The notes below the pieces were generated by a model. The model ran no database searches and had not been told where the DNA came from. It saw only the letters and a list, made by a program, of their open reading frames with translations. Of a DNA stretch of 64,000 nt, positions 1 through 11,090 are shown one piece after another. Position 1 is the stretch's first letter. Each line of letters opens with the position of its first letter. The stretch covers positions 10,374,771-10,438,770 of the forward strand of contig JAQFVV010000018.1 in NCBI GenBank assembly GCA_028023455.1, read 5' to 3'. The translations under genes were made by a program, and so were the position numbers. The DNA is from Epiperipatus broadwayi. Its lineage: Eukaryota; Onychophora; Udeonychophora; Euonychophora; Peripatidae.

Positions 1-726
1 ATATGCATAATATATAATTAAAGTTTTAAAAGTATCTTAATTATAAACATTTCTTTTTACTGGTAGTTTTTCCTTATATCCTAAAGTTATTATTTGTCTC
101 ATTATATTTTTTAATAATTATAATCTTTACATCCTAAATTATTATTTATCTCATTATGTTTTTTTAACAATTATAGTAAAGATTAGACATATTTTTTGAA
201 AAAAAAAAAAATGTTTCTGTAAAATTATATTTTATTTTCTATTCATACATAATCTCATTAATTCGTTAACCAGATCATGAGTCTTTGGTGAGATAAAGCC
301 ACCCAAATTTATAAGGATAAAGCCACCCAAATTTATAACAGTATTAAACTGCGGTTAAGCGTTCCCTCTCACCATGTATTTTTCAAATACCCTCTGTATT
401 TTCTAATGAAAAACAAAAATTTTCTATATATGCAACCATTTATTACATGCTCATCCTTATGAATTTTTCACTGGCGCAGATATTTAGTTAGTTTTCTAGG
501 GGTTCTATTCCCCCTTTTTTCTTTTTACAGCTGTGCCTTTTGACCGTTACTTTCAACTTTTCCCTTACTCTACAAGTATGACTTTATAAATTTGTGTTAC
601 AGACTTATAATTAATCACTTAGATTTTTAAATTTTCTGTTCTTATTATATTATCATAAATTTTACTTTCCAAAATTTTAATTTCTTTGGAAATAATTTTA
701 TTTTCCAACCATACTTCATTTATGCT
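1..726. other. AT-rich stretch, no gene seen
   Basis: No open frame with family resemblance is visible. There is a short direct duplication at about 292-340 (the phrase ataaagccacccaaattta occurs twice). The stretch lies downstream, in - strand sense, of a coiled-coil gag-like fragment, so it may be the decayed interior of the same old LTR element, but nothing in it proves that. Confidence 0.4.
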
Positions 727-1080
727 TTATTGACTATCTTTAGAATTTACTTCCTCACTTTGTTGTAACTGTTCAATATTTGGAAGCTTTATATCTAAGC
801 TTTGATGCTCTTTTATACATTCTATTTCTACTATATCCCAAGAACATTCTATTTCAACCTTTTCAAGCCTTTCAACAATAGTAGTCATTTCTAAATGAAT
901 CTGTTTTAATGCTTTATGATTTTCTGTTTTTACCCCTTCTCTTATCTCATGCAGCAATTCTATTTTGCTTTCTTGTTCAGTTTTATTTTACTGTATTTTG
1001 TGGCATGCCTCTTCATCTTTATTCTCAGTCTGGGTTAAATATCCCCTGAAACTCTTTTATAATTTTTTCTCTCATCTGTT
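727..1080 (-). pseudogene. Charged coiled-coil fragment, possibly LTR-element gag
   Basis: A 76-residue open frame (727-957) is rich in Glu, Lys, Ile and Leu and reads like a coiled coil (for example TIVERLEKVEIE). A second Glu/Lys/Asn-rich coiled-coil stretch lies just beyond the RTE insertion at about 4358-4760 on the same strand, so I infer that the RTE split one coiled-coil region. Such N-terminal coiled coils are common in Gag proteins of LTR elements, and an LTR/leader-like junction near 5095 points the same way. No capsid or zinc-knuckle motif is visible, so the assignment is weak; it could also be an unrelated low-complexity frame. Confidence 0.3.
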
Positions 1081-1103
1081 CATCATCATCATCATCATCA
1101 TTA

Positions 1104-2969
1104 TCAACCATTATCAATCCACTGCAGGATGAAGGTCTCTCCAAGTTTAATCCATCTTCTCCGATCTTTAGCTTCTCTTCTCCACATCACCCCTACACAT
1201 TTTCTTATTTCATCCATCCATTTTACATGTGGTCTCCTTCTGGGTCTTTTACAATCTCTTGGAATCCAGTTTAAAATTTCAATTGTCCATCTATTATCAT
1301 CTCTTCTAGCAATATGTCCAGCCCAACTCCACTTCAATCTTTTAATTTTTTCAATGAGGTCAGTAACACCTGTTTGTTCTCTTACCCATACATTGCGTTT
1401 TCGATCTCTTCTTGTTACTCCCAACATACATCTCTCCATACTTCTTTGAGTGGTCTGAAGTCTCTGTATTGATCTTCTATTAAGTGTCCAAGTCTCAGAT
1501 CCATAAGTAAGAACTGGTAAATCACATTTGTTAAAAACCTTTCTTTTCAAACACATAGGCATATTTCCTTTTAATATCAAGTTATTTCTACCAAAAGCAC
1601 TCCAACCAAGTTTAATTCTATGATTAATTTCCTCTATTATGTTTCCATCTGTATTAATAATCTGACCAAGGTATTTGTAACTCTTAACTTCTTCTAATTC
1701 ATCATAATCAATCTTTATTTTCATATTTTGAGCAAATCGATTAAACATTACTTTAGTCTTTTTAACATTTATCTTTAGTCCTACTTTCCTACTTTCATCT
1801 GATAACTCCTGCAACATTTCCTGCAGCTCGGAAGCATTATTTGCAAAAACAACTACATCATCTGCAAAATCTAAATGACTTAAATAATCTCCATTTACTT
1901 TCACTCCTTTAGTTTCCCATTTTAATCCACAAAATACTTCTTGCAGCACTGCTGTAAAAAGTTTTGGAGATATGGAGTCACCTTGTCTTACACCTTTCTC
2001 AATGTTGACTTTCCCAGTATCATTATGTAATCTAATTGTTGCTGTTGCATTTTTATAAATATTCTTTAAAATATGACAATATCCTGGATCTATACCTTGA
2101 TGATCCAATGCTTTAATCACTGAAGAAATGTTTATAGAATCAAATGCCTTTTCATAATCTACAAATCCAAAACATAATGACAACTCATATTCATTTGTCC
2201 TTTCTATAACTTCTCTCAATACTTGAATATGATCTACTGTACTAAAACCACTTTTAAATCCAGCTTGTTCTCTTGGTTGGTGAAAATCCAAGGTTCTCTG
2301 TAGACTAGTTGTAATTATCTTGGTAAAAATTTTATATAAAACTGATAAAAGGCTGATAGGTCTGTAATTTCTAATATCTTCTTTATCACCTTTTTTAAAT
2401 ATTAATATTATTACTGCATTCTTCCAATCATCCGGTACATCTTTACCATTTAGACATTTGGTATATAACTTTGCTAATATTTTTTCTGTTTCTTCACCTG
2501 CTTCTTTTAATATATCAATTATAATTCCATCATTACCTGGAGCCTTTCCTTTTTTCATACATTTAATTGCATTTCTCACTTCATTTAAAATTCTGGGCAA
2601 TTCGGAAGATGTAATAGATATAGGAGGTACTTGTTCTTTATTACTATATAATTCTTGATAAAAATCTTCTACCAATTTCATAATGTCATCCCTCTTTTTA
2701 GTAATAATTCCATCTTTTTTCCTTATTGCAGATATAAATTTCCTACCAATACCAAAATGTTGTTTTACATTCTTAAGACTTTTATTTTCTTCTACAGATT
2801 TTCTTGCTAGTTCACAGTTATACTTTCTTATATCATTTTCAACTCTTTTCCGCACCATTTTACAAAATTCGAGATATTCAATTCTTTTTAATGCATCATT
2901 CTTGCATATCTTCATATTCCTTCTTTTCTTCATAAGTTCTCTAGTCTCAGTAGAAATTTTATTAGTCAA
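1104..2969 (-). CDS. RTE reverse transcriptase (C-terminal part of the RTE polyprotein)
   Basis: This 621-residue open frame carries an RNA-directed DNA polymerase that copies the element RNA at a nicked target (target-primed reverse transcription). In order: KAPGNDG (142-148), DDWKNAVIILIFKKGD (180-195) with NYRPISL after it, QAGFKSGFSTVDH (235-247), DYEKAFDS (271-278, first catalytic Asp), GVRQGDSISP (326-335), the catalytic FADD box (368-371), and the YLGQIINTDG thumb-side motif (433-442). The C-terminal third has LTYGSETW (487-494) and a Trp/Arg-rich tail (GHIARR) typical of RTE. The start is not the real one: the frame is the continuation of the endonuclease frame after a frameshift at 2962-2969. 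All catalytic residues are present; only the junctions are broken. Confidence 0.9.
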   Translation of the reverse strand: MTNKISTETRELMKKRRNMKICKNDALKRIEYLEFCKMVRKRVENDIRKYNCELARKSVEENKSLKNVKQHFGIGRKFISAIRKKDGIITKKRDDIMKLVEDFYQELYSNKEQVPPISITSSELPRILNEVRNAIKCMKKGKAPGNDGIIIDILKEAGEETEKILAKLYTKCLNGKDVPDDWKNAVIILIFKKGDKEDIRNYRPISLLSVLYKIFTKIITTSLQRTLDFHQPREQAGFKSGFSTVDHIQVLREVIERTNEYELSLCFGFVDYEKAFDSINISSVIKALDHQGIDPGYCHILKNIYKNATATIRLHNDTGKVNIEKGVRQGDSISPKLFTAVLQEVFCGLKWETKGVKVNGDYLSHLDFADDVVVFANNASELQEMLQELSDESRKVGLKINVKKTKVMFNRFAQNMKIKIDYDELEEVKSYKYLGQIINTDGNIIEEINHRIKLGWSAFGRNNLILKGNMPMCLKRKVFNKCDLPVLTYGSETWTLNRRSIQRLQTTQRSMERCMLGVTRRDRKRNVWVREQTGVTDLIEKIKRLKWSWAGHIARRDDNRWTIEILNWIPRDCKRPRRRPHVKWMDEIRKCVGVMWRREAKDRRRWIKLGETFILQWIDNG

Positions 2970-3393
2970 TTCTACCAGCTATCTTTGTTGCAGTTTTTAA
3001 AAGTGTATCAGTTATTTTCATATTAATTTCATTCAAATCTGAATCATGTTCAAAATCTACTAATACTTGAAACCGATTTGTAAGTTCTAATTTAAATTCA
3101 TTAGAATGTTTCTGAAGATTAGGAATATCAACTGTAAATATAGTTTTCCTTAATAATTTTTGTCTCTCTAGTTTTACATTAACATGTATCTTACCCCTTA
3201 CTAATCGATGATCACTTCCTGTATTAAATTTATTAAGAACATTACAATCTTGAAATATGTATTTCCTGTTAGTCAAAATATAATCCAATTCTGCTGTACC
3301 TTCATTTGGATGCTTCCATGTCCATTTCCTTCTAACATTTTTCTCAAAAAAAGAATTCATAATATAAAGTTTTTCCTTCTCTGCAAACTCCAC
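2962..3393 (-). CDS. RTE endonuclease C-terminal part and linker (frameshifted piece)
   Basis: This 143-residue frame continues the apurinic endonuclease-like domain: it has ELDYILTNRK and the TGSDHRLV motif, whose SDH residues belong to the catalytic site of APE-type nucleases, followed by the linker leading to the reverse transcriptase. It overlaps the preceding endonuclease frame (3357-3393) and the reverse transcriptase frame (2962-2969), so one original reading frame has been split by two small indels. The second RTE copy at 40976-45790 has the same residues in the same order, which supports the join. Confidence 0.85.
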   Translation of the reverse strand: MEFAEKEKLYIMNSFFEKNVRRKWTWKHPNEGTAELDYILTNRKYIFQDCNVLNKFNTGSDHRLVRGKIHVNVKLERQKLLRKTIFTVDIPNLQKHSNEFKLELTNRFQVLVDFEHDSDLNEINMKITDTLLKTATKIAGRID

Positions 3394-4076
3394 AAGTCTA
3401 TGTCTCTCTCATTTCTATTACCATAACCAAAATTACCTACAACACTTTCATCTTTCATTTGTTTACCAATTCTAGCATTAAAATCTCCCATAACAATTTT
3501 AAAATGTTGTTTACTCTGATCAAAAGCCTTTTGTACATCCATATAAAAATCTTCTACTACTTCATCACTGTGAGAACTTGTTGGGGCATAAACCTGAATT
3601 ATCTGCATTTGATATCTGCTATTAAGTTGTATAACTAATCTTGCCACTCTGTCTGATACACCATCAATCTCCACAATATTGTTCTTCCACTTTTTATTTA
3701 TAATGAATCCTACTCCACTTGTATTTCCAATATTTGTGCCTTTATAATAGAGCATATGTCCACTTTTTAAATCAATTGTCTCTTCACCTTTTCTTCTAAC
3801 TTCACAAAGTCCAATAATATCCCATTTAATATAAGAGAGTTCTTCTTCTAATTCTTGCAATCTTCCTTCACTTGAAAGTGATCTGCAGTTGTAAGTACCT
3901 AAATAAAAAGTCGTCATCAAATGGCAGCCTGGGTCCGCCTCCAGGATATTCTTAGCACCCTTCGCCTTCGGCCACCAACCGCTGCCTTGGTTGGTGACTT
4001 TACAGCCTCCTGGGATTAAGGGCCATGCTTTATTTTTGTCTGTCATAATTGTATAATTGGGAAAAATCTTTATCAT
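3357..4076 (-). CDS. RTE apurinic endonuclease-like domain (N-terminal part)
   Basis: This 239-residue frame encodes most of the endonuclease that nicks target DNA to prime reverse transcription. Visible motifs: GTYNCRSLSSEGRL (60-73, catalytic Asn), IIGLCEVRRKGEE (87-99, catalytic Glu), GVGFIINKKW (121-130), VYAPTSSHSD (162-171) and VMGDFNARIG (195-204, GDFN box). A Met at residue 11 (MTDKNKAWPL) is conserved in the second copy and is the more likely start than the first Met. The last residues, after GNRNERD, are out of frame; the true continuation is in the frame at 2962-3393. Such sequences are often automatically named craniofacial development protein 2-like, but they are RTE endonucleases. 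Confidence 0.9.
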   Translation of the reverse strand: MIKIFPNYTIMTDKNKAWPLIPGGCKVTNQGSGWWPKAKGAKNILEADPGCHLMTTFYLGTYNCRSLSSEGRLQELEEELSYIKWDIIGLCEVRRKGEETIDLKSGHMLYYKGTNIGNTSGVGFIINKKWKNNIVEIDGVSDRVARLVIQLNSRYQMQIIQVYAPTSSHSDEVVEDFYMDVQKAFDQSKQHFKIVMGDFNARIGKQMKDESVVGNFGYGNRNERDIDLWSLQRRKNFIL

Positions 4077-4357
4077 TTACACAAACATTCATTCTGCCTT
4101 ATCAGGCACTGAGAAGAAAGACCATGGTGTTTCTTGATCCTAAACTCAGAGGTAAAAAGCCAATAAACTCACCACGCTGGCTAATGCGTGTTGGTGAGCA
4201 GCCCATCCATGTTCGTATACTATATGAATAAACATATAGTAATAACAGCTGCAACGACAAGAACGTATGGAGTGGACATTAGGAATTTGCCCTGCTCGGT
4301 TCCTTTAAGGCCTCCACAAGGAATCAAAGGGTCTCCTTTCAGTTAATAGCAAACTCC

Positions 4358-4760
4358 CCATTTAATTTGAAATTCCAGTTTTTCAAACATTTCGTTTTGT
4401 TTTTCAAATTTTATAGCTGTCTTTTTGTTTTGACCATCTATTTTTTCTTGATTTCCAAACCTTATGGCTGTCTCTTTATTTTGAATTTCAAGTTTTTCTA
4501 ATATTTTACTTTAGTTTTCAAATTTTATGGTGGTCTCTTTCATTTGATTTTCAATTTTTTCAAACTTTTCATTTTCTTTCATCATTGTCATAAACCTATC
4601 ATTATTTGAGACTTCTAATTGATTTTTACTTTGTTCCTCACTGGAAATATTTTCAACTTTTTCTGGAGCTTATATTTTTGCTTTTGATCTAGTATACATC
4701 TGGTCAAACACTATTTTAAAATTATTTTTACTTGATTTCTTAATCAATGGATTGGTGTGA
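4358..4760 (-). pseudogene. Coiled-coil remnant upstream of the RTE, possibly gag
   Basis: On the - strand this stretch has repeated Lys/Glu/Asn-rich segments (about 60-70 nt period, around KFENK-like and NKETAI-like words), interrupted by stops. It has the same flavour as the coiled-coil piece at 727-1080 on the other side of the RTE. I infer one coiled-coil-coding region split by the RTE insertion; the LTR-like junction at 5095 upstream suggests it belonged to the gag N terminus of an LTR element. No conserved gag core is visible. Confidence 0.3.
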
Positions 4761-5094
4761 CCATTCACTCTTCCACTTTGTAGACCTATCTGTTACTACC
4801 TATCTGATTATTTTATTACTTGCCACTTCACTAGTTTGTCTTACTTATGCACATTTAATTTATATTATTTGCTTGTATTTTCTCTGAATGTCAAAATTCA
4901 ACCAATATGAAATTCAATTCAGTAATTATTTTAACTGTCAATCTCTTCTCACATTTATCACCAAATTCTTATTCTTTTATTAAATAGCCAGGATCTTTAT
5001 CAATCATTCACATTAGATGCCAATTTATAAATGACTTATATATTTACTACTAGATACTCAGAGTCATTCTCAAACACACACATCAGATGCCAAT

Positions 5095-6980
5095 TGTAAT
5101 GGTCCCTGCCATTTGGTGAACATTATATGAAAAGTTATTGTTTAATAATTAAAATAATCTTTGAGATTTCGCACTCAACTCCATATACCCGAAATGAAAC
5201 AAGATAGGAGTAAAATATAATTGAATTCAGTTATATATCATACTAATGATCAGACATAGCTATAATAATAAAAATATTACAAACTATGCTACCTTTCCAG
5301 ACCATTAATTATTCTTAAATGACTGAAGGGAAATTATATTTTCTATGGATTACAAATTTATATTAGGTTAAAAACCAGAGCGCCATCCCAAAGCTGGGAA
5401 ATTTCCATAGAAGAATATACCACACCATTAGTCTTATTAAAAATAGTTCCACAACTAATTCAGTAGAATATAAACTCTTATCTCCCTAGCTATTATAAAT
5501 TTAAATTATAATTTAAATGGTAGAACTTATGAGAAGAGAAACAGAAGATCAGATTAATAACTAACAAAATATATATATTTATTATACAATAAGACATATG
5601 AAATATTTAAAACATCATTATATTAAATTATAAAATAATAAGTATTTAAACATTATCATCCTTTAAGCGATCATCCTTTTAAACACTAAATTTTTATCAA
5701 TGTCTTCAGTTTAAAACTCCTTTTATGTTAAGCTTAAAATTTTGTTCTTTATTTGCTTTTCATTGTGGAGTCTATTTCAGCATCAGAGATGCTGTATATC
5801 ATCCTTGAAAATGTAGAATTCCTTTAGCTGCTTCAATGTTTAATTTATTCAGATCATATTTCCTTAAATCATATTTCTTGCTTTATATTATGAAGTCTAT
5901 TCCAGTATTTAAGACGCTGTACATCATTCTTGATGATATAGAAATAATAATCTTTTTAGCTTCCTTAGCAGTTTTAAATTTTAATTTATTCAGATCATAT
6001 TTCTTTAGATCATATTCCTTCACCTCTCCAAAAGCAAATATTCTATAAGAGAGGACTTTCTGTTAACAATTATTTGTAAGCATAAATTTTTACTGCAGGG
6101 TTTAGCAGAACTCATGGCAATTGAAGTTTGATCACATATCAGACTGAAGATAAATAATTAATCCAGGCTACATTGATATAGGGTAAATGACACACACACA
6201 GGAATTAGCCACCATGAACCATAATATCCATTTTATAATACTTATCTTGCTATTAATAAAATAAGCTTGACTGCTAATAAAATAAACTTAAAGTTTTTAC
6301 AAGCTGCTAATGACAATTGTAAAACAAAAGACAGACTAGAGATGCTGGCAGACTGTTAGCTTCCAATAAAAATTTTAAATCATACTTTATTAAACTGTTA
6401 TTGATTAAAAAAAAATCATATTCTATTAATTTTCTAATCATATATAACTCAGAATAACAAAAAAAAAAAAAAACTTATTACAACATAAATCTTTTATAAA
6501 TTGATATTTCACAAAATAAAATTTAACCCCCCTCCCTCCTTTTTTTTAAAAAAAGAAGAAAAAAATCACATTTCAATTATTTAAACTTTGAATAACTGAC
6601 CTTTGAACTCTGAATTTTAATCTCAGAGATGGCATAAGCAACTTTAAATTTGTGAACAAAAAGAGATCTTTTTTTTTTTAAAGTTATTTGACTACTCCTT
6701 TTTTTAAAAAATATTTTTATTTAAATTGTTATCCAAAGGTAATCAGCATTTAATTAACTCTTCTAGTCAATTATGTATCTTGCTTTGCAACTGATACTAT
6801 TTATATATTATATACTAAAGTAAGAATTAGCATTATAAGGAATTTATGGATAACCAAGACTGTGCTGCTATGTAAATCATTATTGATGTTAATTTGTGTC
6901 ATGATAATTAATTCTTGAAGTATCAATAATCCATGACTTTAATTGATGTTAAGAACCATATAACTACTGCCATAGTTACA
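5095..6980 (-). mobile_element. Possible LTR of an old - strand LTR element (boundaries tentative)
   Basis: On the - strand the sequence reads ...GGGACCATTACA followed by ATTGGCATCTGATG, which resembles an LTR 3' end followed by a TTGG-type primer-binding site. The + strand edge is TGTAATGG at 5095. A matching GTTACA lies at 6975-6980, giving TGTAAT...GTTACA ends and a length of about 1.9 kb, near that of the 1.6 kb LTRs at 28445 and 32682. No second copy was found in the window, so this is an inference from ends alone. Coiled-coil gag-like sequence follows in the expected direction (4760-4358). Confidence 0.3.
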
Positions 6981-7488
6981 AGCTTTATTATTATGGACTT
7001 GTAGTATACGTAAAAACCAAAGCAATATCTAATTATGATCCAAGAATAAACCCATACACATTTGCATGTTGGTATATTCCAGGATTTGATCAAACATAAA
7101 TCTATGATGGTCATCAAGTTATTTAAAAGAAACACAGACAATAAAGAAATGTCAAGGGTTTATTATAAATTGTGAATGTACTATATAAAAATAAAATGTT
7201 TGATTGAATATTTTAATTAATATCTTTTGTTAAATATTACAGTATAGTATAATTAGAAATAATAACAGCTAAATTGATAATAAATTTGATATTTAAAATG
7301 TTGTTTCTTATGGAAATAAAATGAAATGGGAATAAATAAGTTATTCTATCATCATTACAAATATACCTAAGATCATAAAATAATCAGCTTGAAAAGTTTT
7401 ATATTATTTTAAGAGTTTAAGCTTTAGGCTGAGCACATGATAAAGTAGATGCAATCACATTAAGCCACAGTCCTCTTGATAACTAAAA
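6981..7488. other. AT-rich, nothing recognised
   Basis: No open frame with family resemblance, repeat or RNA gene is visible between the tentative LTR edge at 6980 and the left LTR of the Gypsy element. Confidence 0.4.
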
Positions 7489-8243
7489 TATATATACTAA
7501 ACTAAATAAAGAATAAATATTTGGGGGATTAAATTCAGTGAAGCTAAAAATAAACTTTTGAATAAATTATTTTAGTTTAAAATGCTTTGTAAAAATAAGC
7601 TATTGAACTGAAAGAGATTGATATTGAAAGGATAATATTTCTGATAACAAAAGAAATTTAATTAGTGTGAACTTAATATACTAATTAAATTTACAAAGTT
7701 GGAACCAAACTAATTAAATTGATAATTAAATCCATAATCAACCTATTGGCTGAAATACTAAAAACAAAAGAATGGAAAACACAATCTCTTTCTCTTTGTC
7801 TTAGAAACTAGCTTGGAAGCATATGACGTGAAACATCGCAAGAAAATCAGCAGTGGATATCTTTTTCCAAAGATCTCGGCTATTGAAGATTATCAACATG
7901 ACTAAGAAATTAAGCAGGTCACCCCAACTTTATTATGATTTTTTTAAGTCTAAAGGGCTGCACAGACTAAAGGAAAAGACCCTTAGTAGAAAATTATATA
8001 CTACCATAATAGACTGTAAAAAGTATGGAAAATAATACTGGTACAGAAATTAATTGCTGATCTCTATGATAAAAATAGAATATGTCTGTGTCTATATAAT
8101 TTTTATAAATATTGTATATATTAAATTGATAAAATCATAAGGCATATTGAGTTATTTCCATTTATATTATGAATTTTATTTGTTATTCTTACTCCTAGAA
8201 AATTTGAGTTTTTCTTAACCACAAATTAGGAACTAAGATAGCA
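7489..8243 (+). repeat. Left LTR of Gypsy element A
   Basis: Matches 20387-21173 over its length with many point differences (shared words include TTAGTTTAAAATGCTTT, ATATTTCTGATAACAAAAG and AGCTTGGAAGCA). It ends AGATAGCA, and the right copy ends ACATAGCA. The left edge is soft because the flanking sequences are similar AT-rich DNA. Confidence 0.8.
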
Positions 8244-8559
8244 AAATTGGTGCGATCAAAGTTTGAACCTGATCATAGGAAAATTATATTGGTCTGCATA
8301 GGAGACAAAAAGATTGCCCATAGCAAAATTGGTGGTTAAATTGCAAACCATATGGTAATAAAGTTGATCATCTCAGATCAGCTGTGTTAATAAAGCAGTA
8401 TATAGTAAATTAGCATAATAGTATTTTAAATGAACTGGGAAAGTAAGGGGAAAAAAGAATGGCTTCATTTGAGAAAACCTACATTGCCATGTTGTATGTA
8501 AACTATGCTACAAATGGTCATTATACATAGCTCAACTTGAAAATTTTTTTAATTAAACA

Positions 8560-8940
8560 GAATTGAGGATGATAAACATAAGGAAGCAGCACTTGTGCTT
8601 TTCAGGTAGGTTGGTTATAGAAATAATTAACAAATTATGTGAACCTGTTTTAATGGATGTTGTATCTTAAGAGAAAATAATAAAGTTAAATGAATATTTT
8701 AACTGTTGGCCATCTCATCTCATAGCTCGTTTAAATTTCAGAAACAGAAACCAAGCTAAGGTCAAGAAAATTAAAGAATATAATGCAGTCCTTAAAGAAT
8801 TGGCTAAATATTGCAGGTATGAGGATTTTATAGATGAAATACTTATTGATCAGCTGCTTTAGGGTATGTCTGTTGACAGGCTCAGACAACAGCTTTTAAA
8901 TGAGTCAGATTTAATGTATGAGATAGCCATTAAATGATAT
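8560..8940 (+). pseudogene. Gag remnant of Gypsy element A
   Basis: Readable gag pieces of the K02A2.6-like Gypsy type: an RLVIEIINKLCEPVLMDVV segment, LNEYFNCWPSHLIARLNFRN, then KEYNAVLKELAKYCRYEDF and LIDQLL followed, after an in-frame stop, by GMSVDRLRQQLLNESDL. These correspond to the capsid C-terminal part that is usually written as LRELAEHCNF...LRDR(F/L)VCGI...LLSEDLT. Several stops interrupt it. It ends abruptly at the fold-back element beginning at 8941, and the zinc knuckles that should follow are not seen. Confidence 0.7.
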
Positions 8941-9235
8941 AAAAAATTTTTTTATATTAAATGCTTTTATGGAACATGCACTAAAAAACAAACAATTTTT
9001 TATTCAACTACAATTGGGGTTTTTACAATTAACTTGAAATAAAAGCATTGGGATCCAGAAATTAATTATATTGATTCCTTGTTAAAAAAAATAGGGATTG
9101 ACTTATTAATTTCTGGATCTCCCACGCTTTTATTTCAAGTTAAATCTAAAAAACCCAATAGTAATTGAAGAAAAAAATATTTTTTTGCTTTTTAGTGCCT
9201 GGACAATAAAAACATTTAATATTTTTAAAAAAATT
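8941..9235. repeat. Fold-back (palindromic) element, ~295 bp
   Basis: Left arm (about 8945-9080) and right arm (about 9092-9231) are inverted repeats along almost their whole length; matched words include CTTGAAATAAAAGC with its complement and CAGAAATTAAT with its complement. The centre lies near 9086. Such long palindromes are typical of fold-back MITEs. It sits exactly at the end of readable gag sequence, so insertion may have broken the element there. Confidence 0.8.
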
Positions 9236-11090
9236 AATCTCTATTATATTTAACATTTTAGTCTTCAGAATTTTGTAGCCACCTTTTTCTTAAAAAATTC
9301 AGCTATATATTAATTCAAATTTGCAAAATTATTATTAGAAAAATTGTTCATAAAATTCCAAAAAAATTAGAATGCCAAAAATGTGAATGTTTTTTTTTGA
9401 CTTAATATTCGTGTCTTTTGAATTGTTTTATTTCTCATTCTATGTATTTAAATAAAATTTACTGTTAACACTTTGATTCATCATAATTTAAGATATTGTA
9501 CCAATCAAAATTGTGTGTTCATTCAACAAGACCTAGAATCTGAGCAAAAGTACATCAATCTAGCATGTGCAAGATACATAAGTCGGGAACAATACTAAAT
9601 GAAAACCTATTTGCCTTTGCTCCACGATCTATGACTACATGAGCAACATTTTTGAGGATACTAGTTTTCCATTAACTCCATTCCCAGCAATGAGAACAGA
9701 GTGAGCACAGAGACTTGGAAATCAATAATATATTCAAGTGATTAACTAATAATTTTTGCAGAATATAACAATTAAAGAATAGTATAAATTATTGCTTAAT
9801 ATGAATTAATAATCAGAGCCATAATAATATTCAAGGCAACATTAAACAAATGAGGTTTAATTAATAATCTAAAGAAAATCTCATTCAATTAGGGAACAAT
9901 ATAACTCAATCAAATAATTAATACTAGAGATTCGGGCAATAAATGAAAAATACTATAATACAGAGAAATGATGTAATATAAATTTATTAAATGATTAAAT
10001 AGTAGTTTAATGATTATAAATGAAGCAAAATATATGTGTAGAATGTCTATACAATATTATTACAAATTAAACAAATGAATATACATATTTGGTTTATACA
10101 TTACAGTGTGGTTAATTTATAAATTAGATTTGTGCAATTAATATATAAAATTGGTTTGTGCGGTTAATATATAAATATAAAATTGATTTGTGTGGTTAAC
10201 ATGCCATGGTTATGGAATAAATTAATTTGATAATCAATAATACATTGTAGCTTAATCCTTATTTAAAATACAACAAATTCACAGTAATGGATTTTATTAA
10301 AACATTATACATTGAAACGGAAATCTTCCAATCTCTTTCCGTTTCACCATCAACCTAATGACCTACTAGTCTGAACTTGGTTTGAACCTATCTTAAATGT
10401 AAAAATGTTATATATAAGTCAAGCGGGAAAACTTTGCTATCATGGCCGCTTGAATGGCATCATCCATTTACATACGAAAATACGCTATAATTAGACAGGT
10501 TTGATAAAATTATAGCGTAGAAATGCTCATAATTTATTATAAAATGTTTTATGAATTTTCAGTCAATTCTTAATTATATTCGCTACTATATTCGTATGTG
10601 GATGGATAATATAAACCTTGGGATAATGGCAAAATGATTCGTATATATATTTAAGTTTAAATAAAAAAGAAATAATGTAAAACATTTTCTTTAATTAAAA
10701 TATATTTAACGGTTTTCTGATTTAATGTTTTATATATATAACAGAAACTAAAGTATCTTTTTTAAATCTGTCCATTTTGTTATTTTGTAAAAACAAATAT
10801 GTTAAAAGTTATTTATTTCAGTAAAATAAAAATCCATTTATAATTAAAAATGAGAATTTTGTGTAAACAAGAAATCAATTAGTGACCGCACCCGGGTAAA
10901 TGTAAAATCTGTTTACTGATTGATTTTGGTTTCAACAAAAGACTTTATCATTAAATCAGAATACCGTTACTTCTGCTAAGCTTTAACATTCTATAACACC
11001 TAAAAAGGAATTTAATTAGTGAAATCTGAATCGAATTATATGATTTATATATTTTAATAATTTTAAGTAAATTAAAAATAACACCTCGGA
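9236..11090. other. AT-rich non-coding stretch with small hairpins
   Basis: No coding family is recognised. A perfect 10-bp hairpin GAAACGGAAA / TTTCCGTTTC with a 12-nt loop lies at 10314-10345, and short tandem phrases built on TTGTGCGGTTAATATATAAA lie at 10110-10200. This region interrupts Gypsy element A and may be one or more unrecognised inserts. Confidence 0.4.
10458..10611. repeat. Short fold-back element
   Basis: Inverted arms of about 35-40 bp (10458-10492 and 10571-10611) share ATCCATTTACATACGAA-type sequence in opposite orientation, followed inward by CGCTATAATT-like sequence. The loop of about 80 bp has no recognisable content. It looks like a small MITE. Confidence 0.6.

Larger units (their letters stand above)
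1081..4357 (-). mobile_element. RTE-clade non-LTR retrotransposon, nearly full length
   Basis: The element reads on the - strand: a 5' UTR of about 280 bp (4357-4077), an apurinic endonuclease, a reverse transcriptase, and a 3' end that runs straight into an (ATG)n tract (1081-1100 on +), as is typical of RTE elements, which have trinucleotide-like tails instead of poly(A). The order EN-RT with no RNase H and a length of about 3.3 kb fit the RTE clade. The 5' end is set by comparison with the second copy at 40976, which begins at the same point (GTTTGCT). The coding region is broken by two frameshifts (near 3360-3393 and 2962-2969), so this copy is probably inactive. No convincing target duplication was found. 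Confidence 0.9.

Noticed and set aside
1129-1449. A 106-codon frame on + (and those at 2458-3000 and 3208-3426)
   Set aside because: Antisense shadows of the RTE reverse transcriptase and endonuclease.
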